A stretch of DNA of 57,150 nucleotides from Nocardioides lianchengensis (GTDB taxonomy: Bacteria > Actinomycetota > Actinomycetes > Propionibacteriales > Nocardioidaceae). Both the position numbers and the translations under genes were made by a program. Where the stretch lies: contig NZ_FMZM01000017.1 in assembly GCF_900101465.1 (NCBI RefSeq), positions 1 through 57,150 on the forward strand, read 5' to 3'. The notes below the pieces were generated by a model that was not told where the DNA came from, did no database searches, and saw nothing but the letters and a program-made list of their open reading frames with translations. This document shows positions 18,835 through 27,258 of this stretch, one piece after another (within the stretch, counting starts at the first letter, position 1; each line of letters starts with the position of its first letter).

Positions 18835-19827
18835 ATGGAGGACAGCAGTGCGCCGGAGATGCCCCCGCGGACCCGGGTCCCCGTCCCGTCGACACCCTCC
18901 CCTGCACAGCACCCCACCCGCGACACCGGAGAAGAGCACCCCTTGAGCGACCCCCTGCCGTTCGAGCGCCCCGCGAACGCCGACGTGAAGCTCGGCCCGA
19001 CCGGACGCCCGATGCCCGAGCTGCCCGAGCCGCGGGCGCTCACCGAGCACGGCAACGCGCGGGTGGTGTCGATGTGCAACCAGAAGGGCGGCGTCGGCAA
19101 GACGACGACCACCATCAACCTAGGTGCCTCGCTGGCCGAGCTCGGCCGCAAGGTGCTCCTGGTCGACTTCGACCCGCAGGGCTCGCTCTCGGTCGGGCTG
19201 GGCCTGAACCCGCACGAGATGGACCTGTCCATCTACAACCTGCTGATGGACCGCGAGGTCGGGGTCGAGGACGTCATCGTCCCGACCGGCGTCGCCGGCA
19301 TGGACCTGCTGCCCTCCAACATCGACCTCTCCGCCGCCGAGGTGCAGCTGGTCCACGAGGTCGCGCGCGAGCAGACCCTGCAGCGGGTGCTCGCCCCGGC
19401 CATCGCCCAGTACGACGTCATCCTCATCGACTGTCAGCCCTCGCTGGGCCTGCTGACCGTCAACGCGCTGACCGCCTCCGACGGCGTGATCGTGCCGCTC
19501 GAGTGCGAGTACTTCGCGCTGCGCGGTGTCGCGCTGCTGAAGACCACGATCGACAAGGTGCGCGAGCGGCTCAACCCGCGCCTGGAGATCGACGGCGTCC
19601 TCGGCACCATGTTCGACGGCCGCACCCTGCACAGTCGTGAGGTCATGGACCGGCTGGTGCAGGCCTGGGGCGACAAGGTCTTCCACACCGTCATCCGCCG
19701 GACGGTCAAGTTCTCCGACTCGACGGTCGCCGGCGAGCCGATCACGTCGTACGCCTCGACGTCGGCCGGCGCCGACTCCTACCGCCAGCTGGCCAAGGAG
19801 GTGCTCGCCGCGTGGCCCGACGCGTGA
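18835..19827 (+). CDS. ParA family ATPase, scpA-linked
   Basis: This predicts 330 aa with the ATG at 18835. The deviant Walker A KGGVGKTT lies at residues 85-92 behind a disordered Pro-rich N-terminus. Walker A' (LVDFDPQGSLS) and Walker B (YDVILIDCQPSLG) follow. This is the second chromosomal ParA found upstream of scpA in actinobacteria (Rv1708-like), not the origin-proximal ParA. The start is uncertain: TTG at 18943 behind GGAGAAG is an alternative. Its stop overlaps the next start, GTGA, so it is co-translated with the small RHH-like gene. Confidence 0.92.
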   Translation: MEDSSAPEMPPRTRVPVPSTPSPAQHPTRDTGEEHPLSDPLPFERPANADVKLGPTGRPMPELPEPRALTEHGNARVVSMCNQKGGVGKTTTTINLGASLAELGRKVLLVDFDPQGSLSVGLGLNPHEMDLSIYNLLMDREVGVEDVIVPTGVAGMDLLPSNIDLSAAEVQLVHEVAREQTLQRVLAPAIAQYDVILIDCQPSLGLLTVNALTASDGVIVPLECEYFALRGVALLKTTIDKVRERLNPRLEIDGVLGTMFDGRTLHSREVMDRLVQAWGDKVFHTVIRRTVKFSDSTVAGEPITSYASTSAGADSYRQLAKEVLAAWPDA

Positions 19828-20168
19828 GCATGCCGGCTGCCGACGACCTGTTCCGCCCCACCGTCGAGGCGGAGCAGCCGAAATCGGTGCGCGCCGTCCC
19901 CGACGAGCCGGAAGGCCCCGAGGCGCCCGAGGCCCCGGAGGGCCGGCGCAAGCCCAGCGGCCGGGTGCGTCACGACGAGAAGATGACGGTCTACGTCACG
20001 TCCGACGAGCTGCTTGAGATCGAGCACGCCCGGCTCGCGCTGCGCCGCGGCCAGGGCCTCGCGGTCGACCGCGGCCGGCTGGTGCGCGAGGCGATCTCCC
20101 TGGTGCTGGCCGACTACGAGGAGAACGGCGACGACAGCGCGCTGGTCCGGCGGCTGACCGAGGGATGA
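19824..20168 (+). CDS. Small ribbon-helix-helix-like protein, putative ParA partner
   Basis: This predicts 114 aa. Residues 1-50 are disordered and acidic/Pro-rich. The C-terminal half reads as one beta strand (EKMTVYVTSDE) and two helices (LLEIEHARLALRRGQG and DRGRLVREAISLVLADYEE), which is the layout of ribbon-helix-helix DNA-binding proteins. It sits between parA and scpA with four-base overlaps on both sides, which suggests a function with ParA comparable to ParG-type partners. That function is inference. GTG 19824 was chosen for the overlap; ATG 19830 is possible. Confidence 0.8.
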   Translation: MSMPAADDLFRPTVEAEQPKSVRAVPDEPEGPEAPEAPEGRRKPSGRVRHDEKMTVYVTSDELLEIEHARLALRRGQGLAVDRGRLVREAISLVLADYEENGDDSALVRRLTEG

Positions 20169-21043
20169 GTGGCCCGGTCGCCGAGCAGGAGACGGAGCAG
20201 GCGCCCGGCTTCGCGCTGCACCTGGACAACTTCGAGGGTCCCTTCGACCTGCTCCTGAGCCTGATCTCCAAGCACAAGCTCGACATCACCGAGGTGGCCC
20301 TGTCAAAGGTCACCGACGAGTTCATCGCCCACGTCAAGGCCGGGGGACCGGTGTGGGAGCTGGAGGAGACCACCTCGTTCCTGCTGGTCGCCTCCACGCT
20401 GCTCGACCTCAAGGCCGCCCGGCTGCTGCCTCAGGGCGACGTCGAGGACGAGGAGGACCTCGCCCTGCTGGAGGCCCGCGACCTGCTGTTCGCGCGGCTG
20501 ATGCAGTACAAGGCGTTCAAGCAGGTGGCGAGCGTCCTCGAGACCCGGTTGGCGGGGGAGGCACAGCGGCACCCGCGGGCCGTCGGGCTGGAGGATCGGT
20601 TCGCCCAGCTGCTGCCCGAGGTGCTGATCGGCATCGGCCTCGAACAGTTCGCGGCGCTCGCCGCCAAGGCGCTGGAGCCGAAGCCGGTCCTCGAGCTGAC
20701 CCTGCACCACATCCACGCCGCCAAGGTGAGCGTGCGCGAGCAGGCCGGCATCGTGGTCGACCGGCTCCGTCGTACGGGCACGATGACCTTCCGCGCGCTG
20801 TGCGGCGACTCGCCCGACACGCTCACCACCGTGGCCCGGTTCCTGTCGCTGCTGGAGCTGTTCCGCGAGGGGGCGGTCTCCTTCGACCAGGTCACCCCCT
20901 TGGGCGAGCTGACCGTGCGCTGGACCGGCGCCGACGACGTGGAGGCCGAGGACCTGGTCACCGACGAGTTCGAGGGCGCGCCGCCGGAGCCCGCCGTACC
21001 CGAGACAGCCGAGACTCCCGAGACTCCTGAGGAGGAGCAATGA
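20165..21043 (+). CDS. scpA: Segregation and condensation protein A
   Basis: This predicts 292 aa. It is the kleisin subunit bridging SMC heads. The N-terminal FALHLDNFEGPFDLLLSLI motif and the region FVTDEFIAH...SFLLVASTLLDLKAARLLP are typical, and a winged-helix C-terminus (FRALCGDSPDTLTTVARFLSLLELFREG) binds the other SMC head. The last 30 residues are an acidic Glu/Pro tail. ATGA overlaps join it to the upstream RHH-like gene and to scpB. Confidence 0.96.
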   Translation: MSGPVAEQETEQAPGFALHLDNFEGPFDLLLSLISKHKLDITEVALSKVTDEFIAHVKAGGPVWELEETTSFLLVASTLLDLKAARLLPQGDVEDEEDLALLEARDLLFARLMQYKAFKQVASVLETRLAGEAQRHPRAVGLEDRFAQLLPEVLIGIGLEQFAALAAKALEPKPVLELTLHHIHAAKVSVREQAGIVVDRLRRTGTMTFRALCGDSPDTLTTVARFLSLLELFREGAVSFDQVTPLGELTVRWTGADDVEAEDLVTDEFEGAPPEPAVPETAETPETPEEEQ

Positions 21044-21714
21044 GCGAGACCGAGGACCAGCTGCCGGTGTCGGTGGTGGCCTTGCGGCCGTCGCTGGAGG
21101 CGGTGCTGATGGTCGCCGACCAGCCGCTCGACGTGGCGAGCCTGGCCAGCGCGGTCGGCTACCCGGTCGACGACGTGACCGGCGCGCTCGCCGCGCTGGC
21201 GGCGGAGTACGACGAGCAGGGCCGCGGCTTCGAGCTGCGCCACGTGGCCGGCGGCTGGCGCTTCTACACGCGCGAGGAGTACGCCGTCGTCGTGGAGGCG
21301 TTCGTCCTCGAGGGGCAGCAGGCCCGGCTCACCCAGGCCGCGCTGGAGACCCTGGCGGTCGTCGCCTACAAGCAGCCCGTCTCGCGCGCGCGGGTCTCGG
21401 CGATCCGCGGCGTGAACGTCGACGGGGTCATGCGCACCCTGCTGACCCGAGGGCTGGTCGAGGAGGCCGGGCAGGACGGCGAGACCGGCGCCAACCTCTA
21501 CCGGACCACCCGCTACTTCCTGGAGCGGATCGGCGTCACGTCGCTCGACGAGCTGCCGGAGCTGGCGCCGTACCTCCCGGACATGGACGATCTCGAGCAG
21601 GAGCTGGCCGAGATGGCTGCCCCGACTCCGACTCCGGCCACGTCGCCCGAGCACCACCCTTCTCCCCACAGCGGCCAGGGCACCGAGCCCGATGGCGGAA
21701 CGGACGTCACATGA
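21040..21714 (+). CDS. scpB: Segregation and condensation protein B
   Basis: This predicts 224 aa. Two winged-helix domains are visible: LEAVLMVADQPLDVASLASAV near the start and TLAVVAYKQPVSRARVSAIRGVN near residue 105. The protein dimerises and binds ScpA in the SMC condensin complex. The C-terminal 25 residues are Pro/Thr/His-rich and probably disordered. It shares four-base overlaps with scpA and rluB. Confidence 0.96.
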   Translation: MSETEDQLPVSVVALRPSLEAVLMVADQPLDVASLASAVGYPVDDVTGALAALAAEYDEQGRGFELRHVAGGWRFYTREEYAVVVEAFVLEGQQARLTQAALETLAVVAYKQPVSRARVSAIRGVNVDGVMRTLLTRGLVEEAGQDGETGANLYRTTRYFLERIGVTSLDELPELAPYLPDMDDLEQELAEMAAPTPTPATSPEHHPSPHSGQGTEPDGGTDVT

Positions 21715-22478
21715 GCAGCGGCAGCGCCGAGACCGGTCTCCAGACGGACGCAGACGGCCTGATCCGGCTGCAGAAGCTGCTGGCGATGTCGAACGTCGCC
21801 TCGCGGCGCAAGTGCGAGGAGCTGATGCTCGACGGGAAGGTCGAGGTGGACGGTGAGGTGATCACCCGCCTCGGCACCAAGGTCGACCCGCGCACCGCGG
21901 TGATCCGCGTCGACGGCAAGCGACTGCCCCCGGTGTCGGAGAAGGTCTACCTGGTGCTGAACAAGCCGCGGGGGGTCGTCTCGACGATGTCGGACCCCGA
22001 GGGTCGTCGTACCCTCCAGGACCTGGTGGCCGACCGGCCCGAGCGGCTCTTCCACGTCGGCCGGCTCGACACCGACACGTCCGGGCTCATCATCCTGACC
22101 AACGACGGCGACTTCGCCCAGCGGCTCGCGCACCCGTCGTACGAGGTGGACAAGACCTACGTCGCCGAGGTCGAGGGCGAGATCTACCGGCGCACGCTGA
22201 AGTCGCTGCTCGAGGGCGTCACGCTCGACGACGGGCCGGTGACGGTCTCGCGGGTGCGGATGATCGAGTCCGGCAAGGAGAAGTCGATCGTCGAGCTCGT
22301 CATCCACGAGGGCCGCAACCGGATCGTGCGGCGGCTGATGGACCACCTCGGTCACCCCGTACGACGCCTCACCCGCACCCAGCTCGGTCCCGTCGTGCTG
22401 CGGGGGCTGAAGTCGGGGGAGATGCGCGAGCTGACGCTCGACGAGCTGGGCGAGCTGCTGGACAACGCGAAGCTGTAG
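21711..22478 (+). CDS. rluB: RsuA/RluB family 23S rRNA pseudouridine synthase
   Basis: This predicts 255 aa. It has an S4 domain (IRLQKLLAMSNVASRRKCEEL) followed by the catalytic domain with the nucleophilic Asp in FHVGRLDTDTSGLIILTNDG, and the HEGRNRIVRRL segment. It isomerises a uridine in large-subunit rRNA. Its place directly after scpB is conserved across Gram-positive bacteria. The first 15 residues are a short disordered stretch. Confidence 0.95.
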   Translation: MSSGSAETGLQTDADGLIRLQKLLAMSNVASRRKCEELMLDGKVEVDGEVITRLGTKVDPRTAVIRVDGKRLPPVSEKVYLVLNKPRGVVSTMSDPEGRRTLQDLVADRPERLFHVGRLDTDTSGLIILTNDGDFAQRLAHPSYEVDKTYVAEVEGEIYRRTLKSLLEGVTLDDGPVTVSRVRMIESGKEKSIVELVIHEGRNRIVRRLMDHLGHPVRRLTRTQLGPVVLRGLKSGEMRELTLDELGELLDNAKL

Positions 22479-22488
22479 GGGATCGGCC

Positions 22489-22818
22489 GTGGACTGCGAC
22501 GACTACCAGCGCGCCGCGATGCGCACCGCCCGCGACCGGGACGCTCCGCACGAGTTCGTGCACCTCGTGCTGGGCCTGGTGGGCGAGGCGGGCGAGGTCG
22601 CCGAGAAGGTCAAGAAGCTGGTGCGCGACAAGGACGGCGACCTCGCCCAGCTCGATCGAGACGACATGGCCGCCGAGCTGGGCGACGTGCTCTGGTACGC
22701 CGCCGTCCTGGCGGACTTCCTGGGGCTGTCGCTCGACGACGTCGCGCAGCGCAACATCGACAAGCTCGCCGACCGGCAGCGCCGTGCGGTCCTCGGCGGG
22801 TCCGGCGACCACCGCTGA
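22489..22818 (+). CDS. MazG-like nucleotide pyrophosphohydrolase
   Basis: This predicts 109 aa with a GTG start. The all-alpha NTP-PPase metal-binding motifs are GEAGEVAEKVKK (ExxE) and AAELGDVLWYAA (ExxD). Single-domain MazG proteins hydrolyse noncanonical or excess nucleoside triphosphates; the substrate here is not known. The start lies 13 bases after the first base of the rluB TAG stop, in a TAGGGG context resembling the other stop/-10 overlaps but lacking the final T. Confidence 0.9.
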   Translation: MDCDDYQRAAMRTARDRDAPHEFVHLVLGLVGEAGEVAEKVKKLVRDKDGDLAQLDRDDMAAELGDVLWYAAVLADFLGLSLDDVAQRNIDKLADRQRRAVLGGSGDHR

Positions 22819-22824
22819 AGGTTG

Positions 22825-22852
22825 GGCAGCGGTCGGTGCTCGGCCCGCTGCC
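22825..22852 (+). terminator. Weak hairpin after MazG gene
   Basis: GGCAGCGG (22825-22832) pairs with CCGCTGCC (22845-22852) across a 12-base loop. There is no T-tract, so this is a weak terminator candidate only. Confidence 0.35.
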
Positions 22853-23091
22853 TCAGCGACGAGGTGGGTGCCGGTGGGTCGACGCGGGGTGGTCCATTCG
22901 AACGTGGTCCGGCCTGTTCCTTCCGAGGGGCTGTGGGTGAAGCCTTGGGGAGTCGGTCAACGAGGGAGTGAGTGAGGGCCAGGTGGCCCCCACTGCGTAC
23001 TGTTCGAGAGGTCCCTCCGGAGGAGTCGCGGGGAGCGGTCCGCGGCCCACGACCGCCACGTCGGCCGGGTCAACGTGGGCTCTTGGGCTGC
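22853..23091. other. Non-coding stretch before the AraC-type gene
   Basis: With the flanking hairpin and REP unit this forms a gap of about 340 bases between the MazG and AraC-type genes. I see no convincing ORF, RNA gene or operator in it. Confidence 0.5.
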
Positions 23092-23134
23092 GGGGGTTTC
23101 GACACGGTCGCTCGCGCGATCTGCTCAACCACCG
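23092..23134. repeat. REP-like unit
   Basis: GGGGGTTTCGACACGGTCGC is followed by CTCGCGCGATCTGCTCAACC and ACCGG. This matches the inverted-orientation units of the array at the right end of the window. Confidence 0.6.
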
Positions 23135-23144
23135 GCGGGCGAAC

Positions 23145-23150
23145 TAGCCT
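23145..23150 (+). promoter_or_regulatory. -10 box of the AraC-type gene
   Basis: TAGCCT is followed by six bases and the ATG at 23157, the leaderless pattern. Unlike several others here it does not overlap a stop codon. Confidence 0.5.
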
Positions 23151-23156
23151 GACGAC

Positions 23157-23951
23157 ATGGCCGTGCCGCGGGCCCTCGCGCCGTACGTCTCGTCCCTGAC
23201 GACGTACGACGTCGACCTGGGCGGGCCGGGGGTGCACCGGGGGCTGCCGTCGACGTCGCTGACCTTCGTGCTGCCCGTGGATGCGCCGCTGCAGGTGTCG
23301 TGGGTCGGGCGGTCGCAGACTCGGACGAGCGGGTGGTCGAGCGTGTCCGGGCTCCACACGGAGGCGGCGGAGATTCATCACGACGGCACCCAGCGGGGCG
23401 TCCAGTTGGCGCTGACGACGGCGGGTGCGCGGGCGCTGCTGGGCGTCGGTGCGGCGGAGCTGAGCGGGGAGCTGCTCGACCTGACGGAGGTCTCGCCGTG
23501 CCTCCGCCACCTGCCGGAGCAGCTGGCGGAGGAACCGGACGAGCAGCGGTGGGCAGCGCTGGTCGGGCGCGAGCTGACGGCCGCGCTGGCCCGGCACGGC
23601 GAGTCGCGCCCGCGAGCCGCTGTCGGTCGGGCGCTCGCCGGGCTCACCCGGGGTGCGCGGGTGCAGGACGTGGCGGCCGAGGTCGGCTACAGCCGCCGCC
23701 ACCTGGCGACGCTGGTCCGGGCCGAGTGCGGCCTGACGCCGAAGGAGCTGCAGCGGGTGGGCCGCTTCGAGCGCAGCCGCCGGCTCGTGGGGACCACGCC
23801 GCTGGGGGAGGTCGCCGTACGGTGCGGGTACGCCGACCAGGCCCACCTCACTCGCGAGTGGGTCGCGCTGGCGGGCTGTCCGCCGAGCACCTGGCTGCGC
23901 GAGGAGTTCCCGTTCCTTCAAGACAGCGGGGTCGACGACGGAGCAGGCTGA
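23157..23951 (+). CDS. AraC family transcriptional regulator
   Basis: This predicts 264 aa. The C-terminal 100 residues hold the double helix-turn-helix: VQDVAAEVGYSRRHLATLVRAECG and LGEVAVRCGYADQAHLTREWV, followed by the GCPPSTWLREE end. The N-terminal half is a cupin-like sensor typical of AraC proteins that open with 'P..LAPYV'. It is followed five bases later by a VOC protein gene, which may be its target or part of its response. Ligand unknown. Confidence 0.9.
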   Translation: MAVPRALAPYVSSLTTYDVDLGGPGVHRGLPSTSLTFVLPVDAPLQVSWVGRSQTRTSGWSSVSGLHTEAAEIHHDGTQRGVQLALTTAGARALLGVGAAELSGELLDLTEVSPCLRHLPEQLAEEPDEQRWAALVGRELTAALARHGESRPRAAVGRALAGLTRGARVQDVAAEVGYSRRHLATLVRAECGLTPKELQRVGRFERSRRLVGTTPLGEVAVRCGYADQAHLTREWVALAGCPPSTWLREEFPFLQDSGVDDGAG

Positions 23952-23955
23952 GGCC

Positions 23956-24351
23956 ATGACCACAGCAGCCGATGTCCGCCTCTGGCACACCCTCTCCTTC
24001 CGCGACGCCGACGCGATGATCGCCTGGCTCACCGAGGTCGGCTTCACCGAGCACGCGACGTACCGCGACGAGACGGACCTCTCGGTGGTCGTGCACGCCG
24101 AGTGGCTGTGGCCCGGGGGAGGTGGTGGCCTGATGTTCGGGAGCGCGCGCCCCGGCGCGGCTGTCGACAACGTGGGAGGCTCCGCGGCGTACCTCGTCGT
24201 CGACGACCCGGACGCCGTCTTCGACCGTGCCGTGGCGGCCGGGGCGAGCGTCGAGCGGCCCATGGTCGACCAGGAGTACGGCGGCCGCGGCGGCAGCGTC
24301 GCGGATCCGGAGGGCAACCACTGGTCGTTCGGGGACTACCAGCCTCGGTAG
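23956..24351 (+). CDS. VOC-family (glyoxalase/bleomycin resistance-like) protein
   Basis: This predicts 131 aa. The paired beta-alpha-beta-beta-beta modules of the vicinal oxygen chelate fold are recognisable (LWHTLSFRDADAMIAWLTEVGF and YLVVDDPDAVFDRAVAAGA), ending in the usual DPEGNHWSFGDY. Substrate unknown: isomerase, dioxygenase or drug-binding protein are all possible. It follows the AraC gene by five bases and so is likely co-transcribed. Confidence 0.88.
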   Translation: MTTAADVRLWHTLSFRDADAMIAWLTEVGFTEHATYRDETDLSVVVHAEWLWPGGGGGLMFGSARPGAAVDNVGGSAAYLVVDDPDAVFDRAVAAGASVERPMVDQEYGGRGGSVADPEGNHWSFGDYQPR

Positions 24352-24354
24352 GGT
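24349..24354 (+). promoter_or_regulatory. -10 box of aroH overlapping the VOC stop
   Basis: TAGGGT begins with the VOC TAG stop and is followed by seven bases and the GTG at 24362. Confidence 0.5.
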
Positions 24355-24361
24355 TCGCGAT

Positions 24362-24751
24362 GTGGCAGTGAGAGCAGTGCGTGGCGCGACCCAGCTGGAC
24401 GAGGACGTCCGCGAGCAGATGCTCGACCGGGTGGCCGAGATGGTCACCGACGTGATGACGTCCAACGGACTCGAGGTCGACGACTTCATCTCGGTGATCT
24501 TCACCGCGACCTCCGACCTGGTCTCGGAGTTCCCGGCGTACGCCGCTCGCCAGCTCGGGTTCGGCGAGGTGCCGTTGATCTGCGCCCGCGAGCTCGAGAT
24601 CGCGGGCTCGATGCCGCGTGTGGTCCGGATGATGGCGCATGTCGAGACCGACCTGCCGAAGTCCGACATCACCCACGTCTACCTGCACGGCGCCGCCGCG
24701 CTGCGCCGCGACCTGACCCGGACCAGGTCCGTCCCCGACGCGGATGAGTGA
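24362..24751 (+). CDS. aroH: Chorismate mutase, AroH class
   Basis: This predicts 129 aa. It converts chorismate to prephenate, the first committed step to Tyr and Phe. The AroH-type sequence is seen in AVRGATQLDEDVREQM, SVIFTATSDLVSEFPAYAAR, GFGEVPLICARELEI and the closing HVYLHGAAALRRDL. It overlaps the tyrA start by eight bases, so the two tyrosine-pathway enzymes are coupled. GTG 24362 fits the upstream TAGGGT box; GTG 24368 is an alternative. Confidence 0.94.
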   Translation: MAVRAVRGATQLDEDVREQMLDRVAEMVTDVMTSNGLEVDDFISVIFTATSDLVSEFPAYAARQLGFGEVPLICARELEIAGSMPRVVRMMAHVETDLPKSDITHVYLHGAAALRRDLTRTRSVPDADE

Positions 24752-25805
24752 GCTCGTCGGGCCGGTCGAGATCGTCGGCACCGGCCTGCTCGGCACGTCC
24801 ATCGGCCTGGCCTGCCGCCGCGCCGGCCTCGAGGTGCTGCTGTCCGACTCGTCGCCGGAGCACGTCCGGACCGCCTCCGGGCTGGGTGCGGGCCGTCCGC
24901 GCACCGACGACGACCGTCCGCAGCTGGTCGTGGTCGCGGTCCCACCCGATCACTTGGGCACGGTGATCGCGACCGCCCTGCGGGAGACGGACGCGGTTGT
25001 GACCGATGTCGGCTCGGTGAAGTCCGGGCCGCTGAGCGCGGTGGCTGGCGAGCCGCGCGCCCACCGGTACGTCGGCAGCCACCCGATGGCCGGCAGTGAG
25101 CGTTCCGGCCCGCTGGCCGGGTCCGGCTCGCTCTTCGACGGCCGCCCCTGGGCGATCACCCCGCACACCGGGTCGGACCCGGACGCCGTCGAGCTGGTCG
25201 AGGAGCTGGTCCGGCTCTGCGGCGCCGTACCCGTGTGGCTGACGCCGGCGGAGCACGACCGGGCCGTGGCCCGGACCTCGCACGTCCCGCACCTGCTGGC
25301 CAGCCTCGTCGCGGCCCGGCTGGCCGACGGACCCGAGAACCACCTGGCGCTGTCCGGCCAGGGCGTCCGCGACGTCACCCGGGTGGCTGCGGGCGACCCG
25401 CGCCTCTACGGGCAGATCGTCAGCGCGAACGCGGAGGCGGTGCTCGCGCTGCTCGGCGAGGTCCGCACCGAGCTGGACCGGGTGATCGACGCGGTCGGCA
25501 GCGGGGACCGTACGGCGCTGCAGGGGATGCTCGAGCAGGGCGTGGCGGGCACCCAGGCGATCCCGGGCAAGCACGGAGGGCCCGTCCGGCCGATGCGCTC
25601 CGTGTGGGTGTCGGTGCCCGACCACCCAGGCGAGCTGGCCCGGCTGCTGGCCGACGCGGTGGCCAGCGAGGTCAACATCGAGGACATCCGGATCGACCAC
25701 GACCCGGGCCGTCCGGTCGGACTGGTCGAGCTGGTCGTCGAGGAGCGACGCGCCGAGCACCTGCTCACGTCCCTCGAGTCCCGCGACTGGGTCACCCACC
25801 GGTAG
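24744..25805 (+). CDS. tyrA: Prephenate dehydrogenase
   Basis: This predicts 353 aa. It oxidises prephenate to 4-hydroxyphenylpyruvate for tyrosine synthesis. The Rossmann motif is IVGTGLLGTSIG near residue 10, the family signature is SHPMAGSERSG near 112, and a C-terminal ACT domain from about residue 287 (SVWVSVPDHPGELARLLADA) suggests feedback control by an amino acid. It overlaps aroH. Confidence 0.94.
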   Translation: MSELVGPVEIVGTGLLGTSIGLACRRAGLEVLLSDSSPEHVRTASGLGAGRPRTDDDRPQLVVVAVPPDHLGTVIATALRETDAVVTDVGSVKSGPLSAVAGEPRAHRYVGSHPMAGSERSGPLAGSGSLFDGRPWAITPHTGSDPDAVELVEELVRLCGAVPVWLTPAEHDRAVARTSHVPHLLASLVAARLADGPENHLALSGQGVRDVTRVAAGDPRLYGQIVSANAEAVLALLGEVRTELDRVIDAVGSGDRTALQGMLEQGVAGTQAIPGKHGGPVRPMRSVWVSVPDHPGELARLLADAVASEVNIEDIRIDHDPGRPVGLVELVVEERRAEHLLTSLESRDWVTHR

Positions 25806-25808
25806 GCT
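25803..25808 (+). promoter_or_regulatory. -10 box of cmk overlapping the tyrA stop
   Basis: TAGGCT begins with the tyrA TAG stop and is followed by eight bases and the cmk GTG at 25817. Confidence 0.45.
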
Positions 25809-25816
25809 GCGGGCCC

Positions 25817-26509
25817 GTGAGCACCCCCTCGGCCCGCACCCGCACCGGCCTCGTCGTCGCCATCGACGGCCCCTCGGGGTCGGGCAAGTCCAGCACGTCG
25901 CGCGGCGTCGCCGACCGGCTCGGCCTGCGCTACCTCGACACCGGAGCGATGTTCCGGGCCGTCACGTGGTGGATGCTGCGCGCCGGCGTCGACGTCCAGG
26001 ACGCTGCGGCCGTCGCGGCCCGGGTGCCGGAGCTCGAGGTCAAGTCGGGCACGGACCCGCTCGCCCCGACCATCGAGGTCGGCGGGACCGACGTCGCGGT
26101 CGAGATCCGCTCCGACGAGGTCAACGCGGCGGTGTCCCCGGTCAGCGCCGTCCCCGAGGTGCGCGCGTGGCTGCTGGAGCTGCAGCGTGCGGTCATCGCC
26201 GAGGAGGCCGCGCTCGGCGGCATCGTCGTCGAGGGTCGCGACATCGGCTCCGTGGTCGCTCCCGACGCGCAGGTGAAGGTCTACCTGACCGCCGATCCCG
26301 CTGCCCGAGCGCTGCGCCGGGCCGCCGAGGAGGGCGGGACCGACGTCGCCGCCACCGAGCAGTCGCTGCTCGCTCGCGACAAGATCGACTCCGGCCGGGC
26401 CACGGCGCCGCTGGTGAGGGCCGATGGTGCCGCTCACCTCGACACCACGCACCACACGCTGGACGAGGTGATCGACCAGGTCGTCGCCCTCGTGGACCGG
26501 GTGGCGTGA
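25817..26509 (+). CDS. cmk: Cytidylate kinase
   Basis: This predicts 230 aa. It phosphorylates CMP and dCMP. The P-loop is IDGPSGSGKSSTSRG near residue 14, followed by LRYLDTGAMFRA, the NMP-binding insert (about residues 55-105) and VVEGRDIGSVVAPDA. GTG 25817 is the first start after tyrA; longer readings run inside tyrA. The stop overlaps the next start (GTGA). cmk next to der is conserved in actinobacteria. Confidence 0.95.
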   Translation: MSTPSARTRTGLVVAIDGPSGSGKSSTSRGVADRLGLRYLDTGAMFRAVTWWMLRAGVDVQDAAAVAARVPELEVKSGTDPLAPTIEVGGTDVAVEIRSDEVNAAVSPVSAVPEVRAWLLELQRAVIAEEAALGGIVVEGRDIGSVVAPDAQVKVYLTADPAARALRRAAEEGGTDVAATEQSLLARDKIDSGRATAPLVRADGAAHLDTTHHTLDEVIDQVVALVDRVA

Positions 26510-27258
26510 GCGACCACGGCTCGCTGCCCCGCAGCGACCGCACCCGCTTCCCGTGGCGGTTCATGCTCCACGGGCTCCGCCCGATCTCGGGCTGGCTGAT
26601 CCGTCGGCGCTACGACGTGCGCCTCCACGGGCTCGACCTGGTCCCCGCCGAGGGACCGGTCCTGTTCGCCGCCAACCACACCGGCGTGATGGACGGGCCA
26701 CTGCTGGCGGTCTACGCGCCGCGGCCGGTCCACGTGTTCACGAAGGAGGAGATGTTCGACGGCCCGCTCGGGACGTTCCTCGTCCTCTCCGGCCAGATCC
26801 GCCTCGACCGGTTCAACACCGACCCGCGTGCGGTGCGCCAGATGCTCCGCGTGCTGCGCGACGGCGCGGCCGGCGGCATCTTCCCGGAGGGCCGCCGCGG
26901 GAGCGGTGAGCTAGACCGCTTCCACCGCGGTACGGCGTACCTCGCGATGGTCGCGGGAGCCTCTGTCGTGCCCGTCGTGATGATCGGCACGCGCGAGCCG
27001 GGCGGCAGGAGTGGCTCATTGCCCCCGAAGGGTGCGACCATCGACATCGTCTTCGGCGCGCCGTACACCGTCCCTGCGGTGGAGTGGCCGCGGACGAAGG
27101 AACAAGTCGAGCACACCTCGATGTTGCTGAGGGAGCACCTCCTGGTGCACCTCGACCATGCCAAGGCGCTGACCGGCCGTGAGCTGCCCGGCGAGCTGCC
27201 GCCTGGCGATCTCGACCCCGACCCCGCTACCGGGGTCACCGACCAAGGAGCACCATGA
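26506..27258 (+). CDS. 1-acylglycerol-3-phosphate acyltransferase-like (PlsC family)
   Basis: This predicts 250 aa. The catalytic HX4D box is NHTGVMDGPL near residue 58, the FPEGRRGSG motif III lies near 125, and a Pro-containing motif IV (VVPVVMIGT) follows. It is expected to acylate lysophosphatidate or a related lysophospholipid at the inner membrane face. It is inserted between cmk and der with four-base overlaps on both sides, as in many actinobacteria. Exact acceptor unknown. Confidence 0.9.
   Translation: MSDHGSLPRSDRTRFPWRFMLHGLRPISGWLIRRRYDVRLHGLDLVPAEGPVLFAANHTGVMDGPLLAVYAPRPVHVFTKEEMFDGPLGTFLVLSGQIRLDRFNTDPRAVRQMLRVLRDGAAGGIFPEGRRGSGELDRFHRGTAYLAMVAGASVVPVVMIGTREPGGRSGSLPPKGATIDIVFGAPYTVPAVEWPRTKEQVEHTSMLLREHLLVHLDHAKALTGRELPGELPPGDLDPDPATGVTDQGAP

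Noticed and set aside
22853..23091. Possible small RNA or riboswitch before the AraC-type gene
   Set aside because: No conserved riboswitch core, tRNA-like or 6C-type structure could be recognised. Only the weak hairpin and the REP unit at its edges are supportable.
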